From positions 4,030,001 through 4,094,000 of the forward strand of contig NZ_JAGIOB010000001.1 in assembly GCF_017876495.1 (NCBI RefSeq): 64,000 nucleotides of DNA, read 5' to 3'. The notes below the pieces were generated by a model. That model saw only the letters and a program-made list of their open reading frames with translations, did no database searches and was not told the origin of the DNA. This stretch comes from Microlunatus capsulatus. GTDB taxonomy: Bacteria; Actinomycetota; Actinomycetes; Propionibacteriales; Propionibacteriaceae. This document shows, piece by piece, positions 9,498 to 18,272 of this stretch. The translations under genes were made by a program, and so were the position numbers. Each line of letters opens with the position of its first letter. Within the stretch, counting starts at the first letter, position 1.

Positions 9498-10220
9498 TCA
9501 CTCGGCGCCGCTGCGGCGCAGGACCTCGCTCAGCCGCTCGGCGGCGGCGATGACGGCGGGCGCGTGCAGCCGGCCGGGCTGGCGCGACAGCCGCTCGATC
9601 GGGCCGGAGACGCTGACGGCGGCGATGACCTTGCCGGAGGGGGAGCGGACCGGGGCCGAGACCGAGGCGACGCCCGCCTCGCGCTCGCCGACGGAGTGGG
9701 CCCAGCCGCGGCGGCGCACGGCGGCCAGCGCGACGGCGGAGTAGCGGCTGCCGCGCAGCCCGCGCTGCATCCGGTCGGGCTCCTCCCAGGCCAGCAGGAC
9801 CTGGGCGGCCGAGCCGGCGGTCATGGCCAGCTGGGTGCCCACCGGGATGCTGTCGCGCAGGCCGGACATCCGCTCCGCCGTCGCGACGCAGACCCGGAAG
9901 TCGCCCTGGCGGCGGAACATCTGGGCGGACTCGCCGGTGATGTCGCGCAGCCGGGCCAGCACGGGTCCGGCGGTGGCGAGGAGCCGGTCCTCGCCCGCGG
10001 CGGAGGCGAGCTCGCCGAGGCGGGGGCCGAGGATGAACCGGCCCTGCAGGTCCCGGCTCACGAGGCGGTGGTGCTCGAGCGCGACGGCCAGCCGGTGGGC
10101 GGTCGGCCGGGCGAGCCCGGTCGCGGCCACGAGGCCGGCCAGGGTGGTCGGCCCGGTCTCGAGCGCGCTCAACACCAGGGCGGCTTTGTCGAGCACGCCC
10201 ACACCGCTACTGTTGTCCAT
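9498..10220 (-). CDS. ndgR: IclR-family regulator of leucine biosynthesis (NdgR/LtbR-type)
   Basis: The product has 240 residues. The N-terminal winged helix includes [20 protein letters not shown] (residues 25-44), and the C-terminal IclR effector domain includes [20 protein letters not shown] and [20 protein letters not shown]. It is divergent from leuC with 116 bp between the start codons. This is the conserved actinomycete position of NdgR (Streptomyces), LtbR (Corynebacterium) and AreB, which control leuCD and other amino-acid genes. The leucine role is inferred from synteny plus family. It probably binds the shared spacer and also regulates itself. Confidence 0.88.
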   Translation of the reverse strand: MDNSSGVGVLDKAALVLSALETGPTTLAGLVAATGLARPTAHRLAVALEHHRLVSRDLQGRFILGPRLGELASAAGEDRLLATAGPVLARLRDITGESAQMFRRQGDFRVCVATAERMSGLRDSIPVGTQLAMTAGSAAQVLLAWEEPDRMQRGLRGSRYSAVALAAVRRRGWAHSVGEREAGVASVSAPVRSPSGKVIAAVSVSGPIERLSRQPGRLHAPAVIAAAERLSEVLRRSGAE

Positions 10221-10226
10221 GCCTTG

Positions 10227-10255
10227 ATACTGCCGTCTCGGATGCTGAAACTCAA
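10227..10255 (-). promoter_or_regulatory. ndgR promoter, leaderless geometry
   Basis: On the minus strand, -35 TTGAGT (10255-10250) and -10 CAGTAT (10232-10227) are separated by exactly 17 nt. The -10 ends 6 nt before the ATG at 10220, so transcription would begin at or next to the start codon. The same spacer must hold the leuC promoter and NdgR sites. Confidence 0.6.
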
Positions 10256-10336
10256 GTTGGGCCGCCTAGCCCGCCGGGGCGACAGTGGAGGACGCGGCCG
10301 GTGAGTGGCGGGCCGCGCAGCGACGAAGGAGATCTG

Positions 10337-11743
10337 ATGGGCAAGACACTGAGCGAGAAGGTCTGGGACGCGCACGTCGTCCGCTCCGCCGAGGGCGAGC
10401 CGGACCTGCTCTTCATCGACCTGCACCTCGTGCACGAGGTCACCAGCCCGCAGGCCTTCGACGGTCTCCGCCAGGCCGGCCGGCCGGTCCGCCGACCCGA
10501 CCTCACCCTCGCCACCGAGGACCACAACACCCCGACGCTGAACATCGACCAGCCCATCGCGGACCCGGTCTCGCGCACGCAGGTCGACACCCTGCGCCGC
10601 AACGCCGAGGAGTTCGGCGTCCCGATCCACAGCCTCGGCTCGGCCGACCAGGGCGTCGTGCACATCATCGGCCCGTGGCTGGGCCTGACCCAGCCCGGCA
10701 TGACCGTGGTGTGCGGTGACTCCCACACCTCGACCCACGGCGCCTTCGGGGCGCTGGCGTTCGGCATCGGCACCTCCGAGGTGGAGCACGTGCTCGCCAC
10801 CCAGACGCTGACCCAGGCCAAGCCCAAGACCATGGCCGTCAACATCAACGGCGAGCTGCCGCCCGGCGTCACCGCCAAGGACGTCGTGCTGGCCCTGATC
10901 GCCAAGGTGGGCACCGGCGGGGGCCAGGGCTACGTCGTGGAGTACCGCGGCTCGACCATCGAGGACCTGTCGATGGAGGGCCGGCTGACGATCTGCAACA
11001 TGAGCATCGAGTGGGGCGCCAAGGCCGGCATGATCGCACCCGACCAGAAGACGTTCGACTACGTGCAGGGCCGCCGGCACGCCCCGACGGGCGCCGACTG
11101 GGACGCCGCCGTGGAGTACTGGAAGACCCTGCGCACCGACGACGACGCCGTCTTCGACGCCGAGGTCGACCTCGACGCCACTCAGCTGAGCCCGTTCGTC
11201 ACCTGGGGCACCAACCCGGGCCAGGGCGTCCCGCTGGGCGCCTCCGTGCCCGACCCCGAGACGTTCTCCGAGGAGGCCGACCGGACGGCCGCCTCCAAGG
11301 CGCTGGAGTACATGGGCCTCGAGGCGGGCCAGCCGATGCGCGCGATCAGCGTCGACACCGTCTTCCTCGGCTCCTGCACCAACGGGCGGATCGAGGACCT
11401 GCGGGCCGCCGCGGACGTCATCCAGGGCCGCCACGTCGCCGAGAACGTCCGGATGCTCGTCGTCCCGGGCTCGGCGCGGGTCCGCCTGCAGGCCGAGGAC
11501 GAGGGCCTCGACGTCGTGTTCAAGGAGGCGGGGGCCGAGTGGCGCGCCGCCGGCTGCTCGATGTGCCTGGGCATGAACCCCGACCAGCTGGCGCCCGGGG
11601 AGCGGGCCGCGTCCACGTCGAACCGGAACTTCGAGGGCCGCCAGGGCAAGGGCGGCCGCACCCACCTCGTCTCGCCGCCCGTCGCCGCCGCCACCGCGGT
11701 GCTCGGCACGCTGAGCGCCCCCGCCGACCTGCAGGAGATCTGA
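10337..11743 (+). CDS. leuC: 3-isopropylmalate dehydratase, large subunit
   Basis: The product has 468 residues. The ATG at 10337 follows AAGGAG by 6 nt; an in-frame GTG at 10301 lacks a ribosome site. It is an aconitase-fold subunit carrying the [4Fe-4S] cluster through Cys347 (GSCTNGR), Cys407 and Cys410 ([17 protein letters not shown]). [21 protein letters not shown] is the substrate-loop motif. With LeuD it isomerises 2-isopropylmalate to 3-isopropylmalate in leucine synthesis. leuD starts 2 bp after its stop. Confidence 0.97.
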   Translation: MGKTLSEKVWDAHVVRSAEGEPDLLFIDLHLVHEVTSPQAFDGLRQAGRPVRRPDLTLATEDHNTPTLNIDQPIADPVSRTQVDTLRRNAEEFGVPIHSLGSADQGVVHIIGPWLGLTQPGMTVVCGDSHTSTHGAFGALAFGIGTSEVEHVLATQTLTQAKPKTMAVNINGELPPGVTAKDVVLALIAKVGTGGGQGYVVEYRGSTIEDLSMEGRLTICNMSIEWGAKAGMIAPDQKTFDYVQGRRHAPTGADWDAAVEYWKTLRTDDDAVFDAEVDLDATQLSPFVTWGTNPGQGVPLGASVPDPETFSEEADRTAASKALEYMGLEAGQPMRAISVDTVFLGSCTNGRIEDLRAAADVIQGRHVAENVRMLVVPGSARVRLQAEDEGLDVVFKEAGAEWRAAGCSMCLGMNPDQLAPGERAASTSNRNFEGRQGKGGRTHLVSPPVAAATAVLGTLSAPADLQEI

Positions 11744-11745
11744 TC

Positions 11746-12345
11746 ATGGACGCCTTCACCACCCACACGGGGACCGCGGTGCCGCTGCGCCGCAGCAACG
11801 TCGACACCGACCAGATCATCCCGGCCGTCTACCTCAAGCGGGTGACCAAGACCGGCTTCGAGGACGGGCTGTTCGCCGCCTGGCGCAACGACCCGGCCTT
11901 CGTGCTCAACCAGCCGCAGTACGCCGGCGCGACGATCTTGGTCCCCGGCCCGGACTTCGGCACCGGGTCCTCCCGGGAGCACGCCGTCTGGGCCCTGCAG
12001 AACTACGGGTTCCGGGTGGTCATCGGGTCCCGGTTCGGCGACATCTTCCGCGGCAACTCCGGCAAGGCCGGGCTGCTGGTGGCCGGGGTCGACCAGAAGA
12101 TCATCGAGGAGCTGTGGGACCACGTCGAGACCCACCCCGCAGCGCCCCTCACCGTCGACCTGCACGAGCAGACGATCACCGCCGACGGCTTCTCCACCAC
12201 GTTCGACATCGACCCCTACACGCGCTGGCGCCTGCTCGAGGGCCTCGACGACATCGGCCTGACGATGCGCCAGGTCGACGACATCGCCACCTACGAGCAG
12301 TCCCGGCCGGCCTTCAAGCCGGTCACCCAGCTCACCTCCCGCTGA
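11746..12345 (+). CDS. leuD: 3-isopropylmalate dehydratase, small subunit
   Basis: The product has 199 residues, the swivelling domain partner of LeuC. The motifs [17 protein letters not shown] (residues 16-32) and [18 protein letters not shown] are diagnostic. The ATG at 11746 follows leuC by 2 bp and is preceded by AGGAG inside the leuC end, so translation is probably coupled. The operon ends here; hupB follows after about 150 bp with its own promoter. Confidence 0.97.
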   Translation: MDAFTTHTGTAVPLRRSNVDTDQIIPAVYLKRVTKTGFEDGLFAAWRNDPAFVLNQPQYAGATILVPGPDFGTGSSREHAVWALQNYGFRVVIGSRFGDIFRGNSGKAGLLVAGVDQKIIEELWDHVETHPAAPLTVDLHEQTITADGFSTTFDIDPYTRWRLLEGLDDIGLTMRQVDDIATYEQSRPAFKPVTQLTSR

Positions 12346-12494
12346 GGCGCGGCCCGTCGCCGGCCCGTGCACACCGGGCCGGCGGGGGTCGGTGGTCGTC
12401 GCGGACCGGCTGCCGTTCTACCGTGGCAGGGAATCCGCCGTCGCGGCGGACCATGATCGCGGCTCCCGGGCCGACGACGGAGGGATGGCACCAC

Positions 12495-13124
12495 GTGAAC
12501 AAGGCAGAGCTGGTCGAGGCGCTCGCGCAGCACTACGACGGCAGCAAGGCGGAGGCGACCCGTGCGCTGAACGCCGTCGTGCAGACCATCACCCGCTCGA
12601 CGGTGGCGGGGGACAAGGTCGCGATCACCGGTTTCGGCGTGTTCGAGAAGGTCGACCGGCCCGCCCGGATGGTCCGCAACCCGCGCACCGGTGAGCGCAA
12701 GGAGGCCCCGGCCACGTCCGTGCCGCGCTTCCGCGCCGGCACCGAGCTCAAGGCCTACGTCGCCGGCCAGCGCGAGCTGCCCGCGCTCACCGTCGACGCC
12801 CCGACGCCCGCCGCGCGGCCGGCCCGGACCACCGCCCGGACGACGGCGCCCGCCGCCGCGCCCGCCGCCGAGGCGCCCGCCGCGGTGCAGGAGCCGCTCG
12901 TGACCGCGGCCGACGCGCCGGAGGCGAGCGCGACGAAGAAGGCGGGGAAGGCCGCCGCGGCGAAGACGTCCGACGCGAAGGACACGGTCACGAAGTCGGA
13001 CGCGAAGAAGTCGGACGCGAAGAAGTCGGACGCAAAGAAGTCGGACAAGAAGGCCGACGCCAAGAAGGCGGCGAAGAAGTCCGACGCCAAGAAGTCCGGC
13101 AAGGGCGGCGGGAAGAAGAAGTGA
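12495..13124 (+). CDS. hupB: HU-type nucleoid protein with histone-like lysine-rich tail (HupB)
   Basis: The product has 209 residues. GTG 12495 opens MNKAELVEALAQHY, the exact beginning of HU. Residues 1 to ~92 form the DNA-bending HU domain (ITGFGVFEKVDRPARMVRNP, then TSVPRFRAGTELKAYV). An Ala/Pro-rich linker and a Lys/Ala/Ser/Asp tail (KSDAK repeats, ending KGGGKKK) follow, resembling eukaryotic histone H1. This architecture is the actinobacterial HupB/HupS form, which compacts DNA and binds iron or RNA in relatives. A -10-like TACCGT (12419-12424) lies about 70 bp upstream. Confidence 0.94.
   Translation: MNKAELVEALAQHYDGSKAEATRALNAVVQTITRSTVAGDKVAITGFGVFEKVDRPARMVRNPRTGERKEAPATSVPRFRAGTELKAYVAGQRELPALTVDAPTPAARPARTTARTTAPAAAPAAEAPAAVQEPLVTAADAPEASATKKAGKAAAAKTSDAKDTVTKSDAKKSDAKKSDAKKSDKKADAKKAAKKSDAKKSGKGGGKKK
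12993..13052 (+). repeat. 15-bp tandem repeat coding KSDAK in the hupB tail
   Basis: Four consecutive 15-bp units begin at 12993, 13008, 13023 and 13038. The first two are identical (AAGTCGGACGCGAAG), the third has one change, and the fourth codes KSDKK. In-frame unit gain or loss would lengthen or shorten the basic tail without a frameshift. Confidence 0.8.
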
Positions 13125-13134
13125 GGGCGGCCGG

Positions 13135-13992
13135 CTAGAGCCAGGCCGAGCGGACCACGCCGTCCGCGTGGACGGCGTGCAGCCGCTGCCCGACGCGCAG
13201 GGGCGTCCGCAGCCCGTCGACCGCCTCTGGCGGCAGCACCAGCCGGTGGCCGTCGACGGCGACGGCCAGCGGGCGCCCCTGCTCGTCGGTCCAGCTCGTG
13301 GTCGTGACGACCGTCCAGGTGGCCAGCCGGTGCGTCCCCGGGGCGAGCAGGGCTGCCGTCGCGGGCCCGAGGCCCAGCCCGGCGGCCGGGCCGAGGTCGA
13401 TCTCGGTGTCGACGTCACGGCGCGCGTCCGGGACGGCGGTGCCCAGCGTCTCGTCGGTCAGCGGGACCGCTCCCGACTGGTGGTGGGCGGCGGCCGAGCG
13501 GCCCTGGAAGTGCGGCTCCAGCGGCACCCCGCGGGCCAGCAGCATCGTCGTCCCGACGCCCGAGGCGTCGGCGAGGAAGGCCTGGCCGGGCGCGTCCAGG
13601 GCGCCCAGCACCGTCCGGACCGAGTCCGGGCGCAGGGCCGGCAGGTCCCCGACGCAGGCCAGCACGGCCGCCGCCCCGCGCGCGACCGCGACGTCGGCAC
13701 CCCGGGCGAGAGCGCCGTTCATGCCGTGCGCGCCGCCCTCGGGCACCACCTCCGCCGCCACCCCGGCCCGGGCGAGCCGGCTGGCCAGCGCCGGTTGGTC
13801 GCTGACCACGAGCAGCAGGTCGACGGCGCCGGCCAGCGCGTGCAGGGTGTCCAGCGCCATCGTCCAGGCCAGCCGTCGGCGGAGGGCGTCGGGCAGCGTG
13901 GCCAGCCGGGACTTCGCGTGCACCGCGGGCTTGAGGGCCACCACCGCGGCCGCCGGGACGGGCGTCACGCCTCCCTGCGGCCCCGTGTCCAT
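13135..13992 (-). CDS. fbiD: Coenzyme F420 guanylyltransferase (CofC/FbiD) with C-terminal extension
   Basis: The product has 285 residues from ATG 13992; an in-frame upstream start at 14052 would add 20 unconserved residues. The nucleotidyltransferase core reads VVALKPAVHAKSRLATLPDA, GAHGMNGALARGADVA, LACVGDLPALRPDSV and RRDVDTEIDL at 191-200, where family members normally end. CofC/FbiD activates 2-phospholactate or phosphoenolpyruvate with GTP for F420 synthesis. About 65 more residues (218-285) follow with a pattern of short beta strands (WTDEQGRPLAVAVDGHR, HAVHADGVVRSAWL), a domain I do not recognise. No other F420 genes are in the window. Confidence 0.85.
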   Translation of the reverse strand: MDTGPQGGVTPVPAAAVVALKPAVHAKSRLATLPDALRRRLAWTMALDTLHALAGAVDLLLVVSDQPALASRLARAGVAAEVVPEGGAHGMNGALARGADVAVARGAAAVLACVGDLPALRPDSVRTVLGALDAPGQAFLADASGVGTTMLLARGVPLEPHFQGRSAAAHHQSGAVPLTDETLGTAVPDARRDVDTEIDLGPAAGLGLGPATAALLAPGTHRLATWTVVTTTSWTDEQGRPLAVAVDGHRLVLPPEAVDGLRTPLRVGQRLHAVHADGVVRSAWL

Positions 13993-14087
13993 GATCAGGA
14001 GATGCTGCCACGATCGCTTAGGGTGGGCCCACCTCGGGGTGCGCCGGACCACCTCCGTGCTGGACGGGTGATCAGGAAGTAGGTGGG

Positions 14088-14864
14088 ATGGGCGACGTGC
14101 TGCACCGGAGGGCGGGGACCGACCTGCCGCCGCTCGCCGAGGTGAACGCCGAGCCCGGTGGGCGGACGATCTACGGGGTCGTCAGCCTGCTGCACGCGGT
14201 CATCCGCCCGCTCACCCACCGCGACTGGCGCGAGCAGGACAAGATCCCGGCCGAGGGCGGCGTCGTCCTGGTCGTCAACCACATCTCGAACGTCGACCCG
14301 CTGGCCGTCGGCCAGTTCGTCGCCTTCTCCGGCCGCTGGCCGCGCTTCCTGGCCAAGGAGTCGCTGTTCCGCATCCCGGTCGTCGGAGCCGTCATCCGCG
14401 CCTGCGGCCAGATCCCGGTCCGCCGCGGCACCGCTGCTGCGCAGGACGCGCTGGCCGCCGCCGTCTCGGCCGTGCAGGAGGGCCGCGCCGTCGTCGTCTA
14501 CGCCGAGGGGACGATCACCCGGGACCCCGACCTCTGGCCGATGCGCGGGCGCACCGGTGCCGCTCGGATCGCGCTCAGCACGCAGGCGCCCGTCGTGCCC
14601 GTGGGGCAGTGGGGCGCGCAGGACGTCATGTCGGGCAAGAAGATCCACCTGCCGCACCTGCTGCCGCGCAAGACCTTCCGGCTCCTCGTCGGCGACCCGG
14701 TGCCGCTGGACGACCTGCGCGCACAGCCGCTGACAGCTGCCGTGCTCGCCGAGGCGACGGCGCGGATCATGGCCGCCGTCACCGCCCTGGTGGCCGAGCT
14801 GCGCGGCGAGCAGCCGCCGGCGGTGCCGTTCGACCCGCGGACGGCGACGGGGGTGGCCCGGTGA
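14088..14864 (+). CDS. 1-acyl-sn-glycerol-3-phosphate acyltransferase (PlsC-like)
   Basis: The product has 258 residues. The acyltransferase motif NHISNVD (NHX4D) is near residue 64; FLAKESLFRIPVVGAVIRACG is block II, VVYAEGTITRD is block III and VVPVGQWG block IV. It transfers an acyl chain to lysophosphatidate at the inner membrane face. AGGTGGG precedes the ATG. Its stop overlaps the gpsA start (GTGA), so glycerol-3-phosphate synthesis and acylation sit in one operon. Confidence 0.92.
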   Translation: MGDVLHRRAGTDLPPLAEVNAEPGGRTIYGVVSLLHAVIRPLTHRDWREQDKIPAEGGVVLVVNHISNVDPLAVGQFVAFSGRWPRFLAKESLFRIPVVGAVIRACGQIPVRRGTAAAQDALAAAVSAVQEGRAVVVYAEGTITRDPDLWPMRGRTGAARIALSTQAPVVPVGQWGAQDVMSGKKIHLPHLLPRKTFRLLVGDPVPLDDLRAQPLTAAVLAEATARIMAAVTALVAELRGEQPPAVPFDPRTATGVAR

Positions 14865-15880
14865 GCGCCACCGCGGCCGAGCGTCCGGCGCGGATCGCCG
14901 TCATGGGCTCCGGCTCGTGGGGCACCGCGTTCGCCCTCGTGCTGTCCGACGCCGGGAACGACGTCACGCTGTGGGCCCGGCGGCCCGAGCTGGCCGCCGC
15001 CATCAACGCCGAGCACCGCAACCCGGACTACTTCCCCACCGTCGAGCTGCCGCCGGCGCTGCGGGCCGTCAGCGACCCCGACGAGGCCGTGGCCGACGCC
15101 GAGTTCGTCGTCCTCGGCGTGCCCTCGCAGTCGCTGCGCACCAACCTCAGCCACTGGCCCATCCCCCGCGACGCGGTGGTGGTCAGCCTGGCCAAGGGCA
15201 TCGAGCTGGGCACCGGCCTGCGGATGAGCCAGGTCGTCGCCGAGGCGGGCGGCATCGAGGCGGACCGGATCGCCGTCGTCACGGGCCCCAACCTGGCCCG
15301 CGAGATCGCCGAGCGGCAGCCGTCGGCCAGCGTCGTCGCGAGCTCGTCGGAGGAGACCGCCGCCGCCCTGCAGCGGGTCTGCCACACCCCCCGGTTCCGC
15401 GCCTACACCAACACCGACGTCATCGGCTGCGAGCTGGGCGGGGCGACGAAGAACGTCATCGCGCTGGCCGTCGGGATGGCCGTCGGCCTCGGCTTCGGCG
15501 CCAACGCGACGGCGTCGGTGATCACCCGGGGGCTCGCCGAGATCTCCCGGCTGGGCCAGGCGCTGGGCGCCGACCCCTACACCTTCTCCGGCCTCGCCGG
15601 ACTGGGCGACCTGGTGGCCACCTGCTCGTCCCCCCTCTCGCGCAACCGAACCTTCGGCGAGGAGCTCGGCCGCGGCCGCACCGTCGCCGAGATCAGCGCC
15701 TCCACCCGCCAGGTGGCCGAGGGCGTCAAGTCCTGCGCCTCCATCCAGGCCCTCGCCGCCCAGCACGAGGTCGAGATGCCGATCGTGGAGAACGTCGCCG
15801 CCGTCATCGCCGGCGACCTCACCCCCGCCGGCCTGATGACGACCCTCATGTCCCGCTCCGCCAAGCCGGAACGCTACTGA
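14861..15880 (+). CDS. gpsA: Glycerol-3-phosphate dehydrogenase [NAD(P)+]
   Basis: The product has 339 residues. GTG 14861 overlaps the acyltransferase stop. The Rossmann signature MGSGSWGTAFALVLSDAGNDVTLW is near residues 14-37; SLAKGIELGTGLRMSQVV, VTGPNLAREIA, the catalytic lysine segment GATKNVIALAVGMAVGLGFG and AGLGDLVATC are all GpsA hallmarks. It makes sn-glycerol-3-phosphate for phospholipids from dihydroxyacetone phosphate. In many actinomycetes gpsA is followed directly by ddl and thiL; here two genes and two palindromes stand between. Confidence 0.97.
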   Translation: MSATAAERPARIAVMGSGSWGTAFALVLSDAGNDVTLWARRPELAAAINAEHRNPDYFPTVELPPALRAVSDPDEAVADAEFVVLGVPSQSLRTNLSHWPIPRDAVVVSLAKGIELGTGLRMSQVVAEAGGIEADRIAVVTGPNLAREIAERQPSASVVASSSEETAAALQRVCHTPRFRAYTNTDVIGCELGGATKNVIALAVGMAVGLGFGANATASVITRGLAEISRLGQALGADPYTFSGLAGLGDLVATCSSPLSRNRTFGEELGRGRTVAEISASTRQVAEGVKSCASIQALAAQHEVEMPIVENVAAVIAGDLTPAGLMTTLMSRSAKPERY

Positions 15881-15909
15881 CCCGGCCTGCGGCCGACCTC
15901 CGCTCCACC

Positions 15910-15955
15910 GGAACGCGTGAACGAATGGTGAGTAGACGCACCACTTGTTCACGCG
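15910..15955. repeat. Palindrome, copy A, at the 3' end of the AbiEi/DUF559-like gene
   Basis: The left arm CGCGTGAACGAATGGTG and right arm CACCACTTGTTCACGCG are complementary at 15 of 17 positions around a short centre. The left arm shares GGAACGCGTGAACGAATG with copy B at 16965. The right arm contains the last codons and stop of the minus-strand gene. It could serve as a terminator for both gpsA and that gene. Confidence 0.75.
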
Positions 15956-16899
15956 ATCACCGCGCAGTGCGGGCGGCAGGGGACCGGTCGGCCGTCCCAG
16001 CCGCGTTGCTGCAGCACGGCGGCCACCTGGCGGGCGACCAGGCACCGCTGCTCGTAGACGTCGACCGCGCCGAAGCGCAGCGTGACCTCGCCCGCCAGCA
16101 GCGTGCGGTTGTCCCGGACCATGTCGCGGAACCGACCGACGCCCTCGTGCCCCAGGCGCCCGTCGAGCTCGACGACCGTGCCGAAGGCGCGGTACAGCAC
16201 GTCGCGGACGTAGGCGTGGGTACCGGACCGCTGCTGCCGCTCCGCGACGGGCAGTCCGTGGGCGCGCTCGACATCGCGCAGGTAGCGCACCTCGAGCGGC
16301 GTCTCGGCGCCCGCCGCGACGTCGGCCAGCAGATCGGTGAGCAGCTCGCGGTGGCGGGCCCGGCGGCGCTGCAGCAGCGCGTCACGGAGCAGGGGCACGG
16401 TGGTCCGGCGCTCCTGCACGGCCGCGGTCACCCAGCCGATGGCCCCCGCCGCGGACGCGCGGTCGCAGAGGTCGAGCACGGTGTCCGGGACGCTCGTCCG
16501 GGGCGGGCTCCCGCCCGCCCGGTGCGACCGGACGCCCGGGCGCTCCCGGGAGAACTGCCACGGCTCGCGCGAGCGGAGGACCAGGTGCGCCGGCACGAGC
16601 ACCCGGATCCGCTGCGGTGGCTCGGGGAGCAGCCCGTGCAGGTGCGCGGCCGCCGTACCGCCCAGGCGTGACCCCGGCCCGCCGAGGAGGACGCCGGCCC
16701 AGGCCCACGCCAGCCAAGGCGGCTCGCCCGCGGCGGTGAAGTAGACGGACCGGTCCAGCCGCCGCCAGCGTCCCTGGTCGACGAGCCGACGCAGAGCCGG
16801 TCGCCCCAGCTCGTCCTGCACCTGCTCCGACAGCAGCACACCTGCCTGCCCGGCCGCGAGCGTCAGGAGCCTCGACGACGGATCCTGGCGCGGCAGCAC
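15949..16899 (-). CDS. AbiEi-like winged helix plus DUF559/Vsr-like nuclease-fold protein
   Basis: The product has 316 residues from GTG 16899. The N terminus (LLSEQVQDELGRPALRRLVD, then GRWRRLDRSVYFTA) looks like the AbiEi-type antitoxin winged helix. The middle (LGGTAAAHLHGL, IRVLVPAHL) continues the AbiEi pattern. The C terminus (GTVVELDGRLGHEGVGRFRD, RDNRTLLAGEVTLRF, then a terminal helix) matches DUF559, a Vsr-like restriction-endonuclease fold, with likely acidic residues in ELDG. Such proteins are numerous, variable accessory genes in actinomycetes and their function is unproven. No toxin partner is adjacent. The gene lies between two copies of one palindrome, suggesting arrival as a unit between gpsA and ddl. 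Confidence 0.75.
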   Translation of the reverse strand: MLPRQDPSSRLLTLAAGQAGVLLSEQVQDELGRPALRRLVDQGRWRRLDRSVYFTAAGEPPWLAWAWAGVLLGGPGSRLGGTAAAHLHGLLPEPPQRIRVLVPAHLVLRSREPWQFSRERPGVRSHRAGGSPPRTSVPDTVLDLCDRASAAGAIGWVTAAVQERRTTVPLLRDALLQRRRARHRELLTDLLADVAAGAETPLEVRYLRDVERAHGLPVAERQQRSGTHAYVRDVLYRAFGTVVELDGRLGHEGVGRFRDMVRDNRTLLAGEVTLRFGAVDVYEQRCLVARQVAAVLQQRGWDGRPVPCRPHCAVIA

Positions 16900-16964
16900 C
16901 GGGCCAGCGTGCTGCCTCCCGACTCCGCCGCCCGGGTCGCCCGGTCAATCTGTGGATGACTCAG

Positions 16965-17016
16965 CGGAACGCGTGAACGAATGTCTGGTCTAGTCACCAC
17001 TCGTTCACGCGTTCCG
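16965..17016. repeat. Palindrome, copy B, upstream of the AbiEi/DUF559-like gene
   Basis: The left arm CGGAACGCGTGAACGA (16965-16980) is perfectly complementary to TCGTTCACGCGTTCCG (17001-17016). It shares the 18-bp core GGAACGCGTGAACGAATG with copy A. It ends 17 bp before the stop of the cystathionine-type gene, so it may also terminate that transcript. Confidence 0.8.
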
Positions 17017-17032
17017 GTCAGACCCGGGGTGG

Positions 17033-18181
17033 TCAGGGGAGGGAGTTGAGGGCTTGGGCGAGGTCGGACCAGAGGTCCTCGACGTGCTCGACGCCGACGC
17101 TCAGCCGGACCAGGCCCTCGGGGACCGAGGGGAGCTCGCCGGCCCAGCGACGGCGGCGCTCCAGGCTGGACTCGACGCCGCCGAGGCTGGTGGCGAAGAC
17201 CCAGAGACGGGTGGCGTCGACGAAGGCGTCGGCGGTGGCGGCGTCGGCCAGGTCGACCGAGATCAGGGAGCCGAAGCCCGCCATCGTCCGGGCGGCGCGG
17301 GCGTGGCCCGGGTCGTCGGGCAGGCCGGGGAAGCGGACGCGCAGCACGGCCGGGTGCGCGGCCAGCCGTTCGGCCAGCACCTGCGCGTTGGCCTGGGCGC
17401 GCTCGAGGCGCAGCGGCAGCGTCCGCAGGCCGCGCAGCGCCAGGTACGCCTCCATCGTCCCGGGCGTGGCCCCGCGCGAGCGGCGGACCGCGTCCAGCTG
17501 GGCGAAGAGCTCGGTGTCGGACTCCCGCACGACGAGCGCGCCCAGCAGCGCGTCGGAGTGGCCGGCGATGAACTTGGTGACCGCGTGCAGCACGATGTCG
17601 GCGCCGACGGCGAGGGGCTGCTGCAGCAGCGGCGTGGCGAAGGTGTTGTCGACGACCAGCCGCACCTTCCCGGCCAGGGCCGCGCCGATCGCGGGCAGGT
17701 CGGCCACCTCGATGGTCGGGTTGGTGGGCGACTCGACCCACACGAGGTCGGCGCCCTCGGCGGCGGCCAGCACGGCGTCGGTGTCGGCGACGTCGACCTT
17801 GCGGACGGTCCAGCCGTCCTTCGCGGCTCGGACGTCGACGGAGGCGGCGACGCCCAGGTAGCAGTTGTAGGGCAGCACGACCGTGCTGCCGGGGGCCAGC
17901 AGGTCCAGCACCGCGTGCGCGGCGGCCATCCCGGAGGAGAAGGTCAGCGCCCGGCCGCCCTCCAGGGCGCCGATCCCGTCCTCCAGCGCCTGCCAGGTCG
18001 GGTTGCCGTACCGGCCGTAGCCGAGCGAGCCCGAGGTGGTGTCGTGGTCGCCCACGTAGGTCGCGGCGAAGGTCACGGGGGTGTTCAGGGGGGCGTCGAC
18101 GACGCGGGCGGGCCGGCCCACGGTGACGGCGAGGGTCTCGGGGCGCAGGCGCTCGGCGGGCTGGACGGGCTCGGAGGTCAT
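17033..18181 (-). CDS. Cystathionine gamma-synthase/lyase-type PLP enzyme
   Basis: The product has 382 residues from ATG 18181; the frame is open further upstream but MTSEPVQPAERLRPETLAV is the natural start. It is a Cys/Met-metabolism PLP enzyme: SLGYGRYGNPTWQALEDGIG, ALTFSSGMAAAHAVLDLL, WVESPTNPTIEVADL, VVDNTFATPLLQQPLAVGAD and the PLP lysine in HAVTKFIAGHSD. It catalyses a gamma- or beta-exchange or elimination in transsulfuration. Sequence alone does not separate synthase from lyase. It is divergent from ddl with 91 bp between. Confidence 0.9.
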   Translation of the reverse strand: MTSEPVQPAERLRPETLAVTVGRPARVVDAPLNTPVTFAATYVGDHDTTSGSLGYGRYGNPTWQALEDGIGALEGGRALTFSSGMAAAHAVLDLLAPGSTVVLPYNCYLGVAASVDVRAAKDGWTVRKVDVADTDAVLAAAEGADLVWVESPTNPTIEVADLPAIGAALAGKVRLVVDNTFATPLLQQPLAVGADIVLHAVTKFIAGHSDALLGALVVRESDTELFAQLDAVRRSRGATPGTMEAYLALRGLRTLPLRLERAQANAQVLAERLAAHPAVLRVRFPGLPDDPGHARAARTMAGFGSLISVDLADAATADAFVDATRLWVFATSLGGVESSLERRRRWAGELPSVPEGLVRLSVGVEHVEDLWSDLAQALNSLP

Positions 18182-18272
18182 GGCTCCAGTCTCGCGCGTC
18201 GGCCCGGCGGGTCCGCACGCCGCCGGTAGGGTCGGGCACCGAGCCACCGACACCGGACGAGGGGTGCACCCG

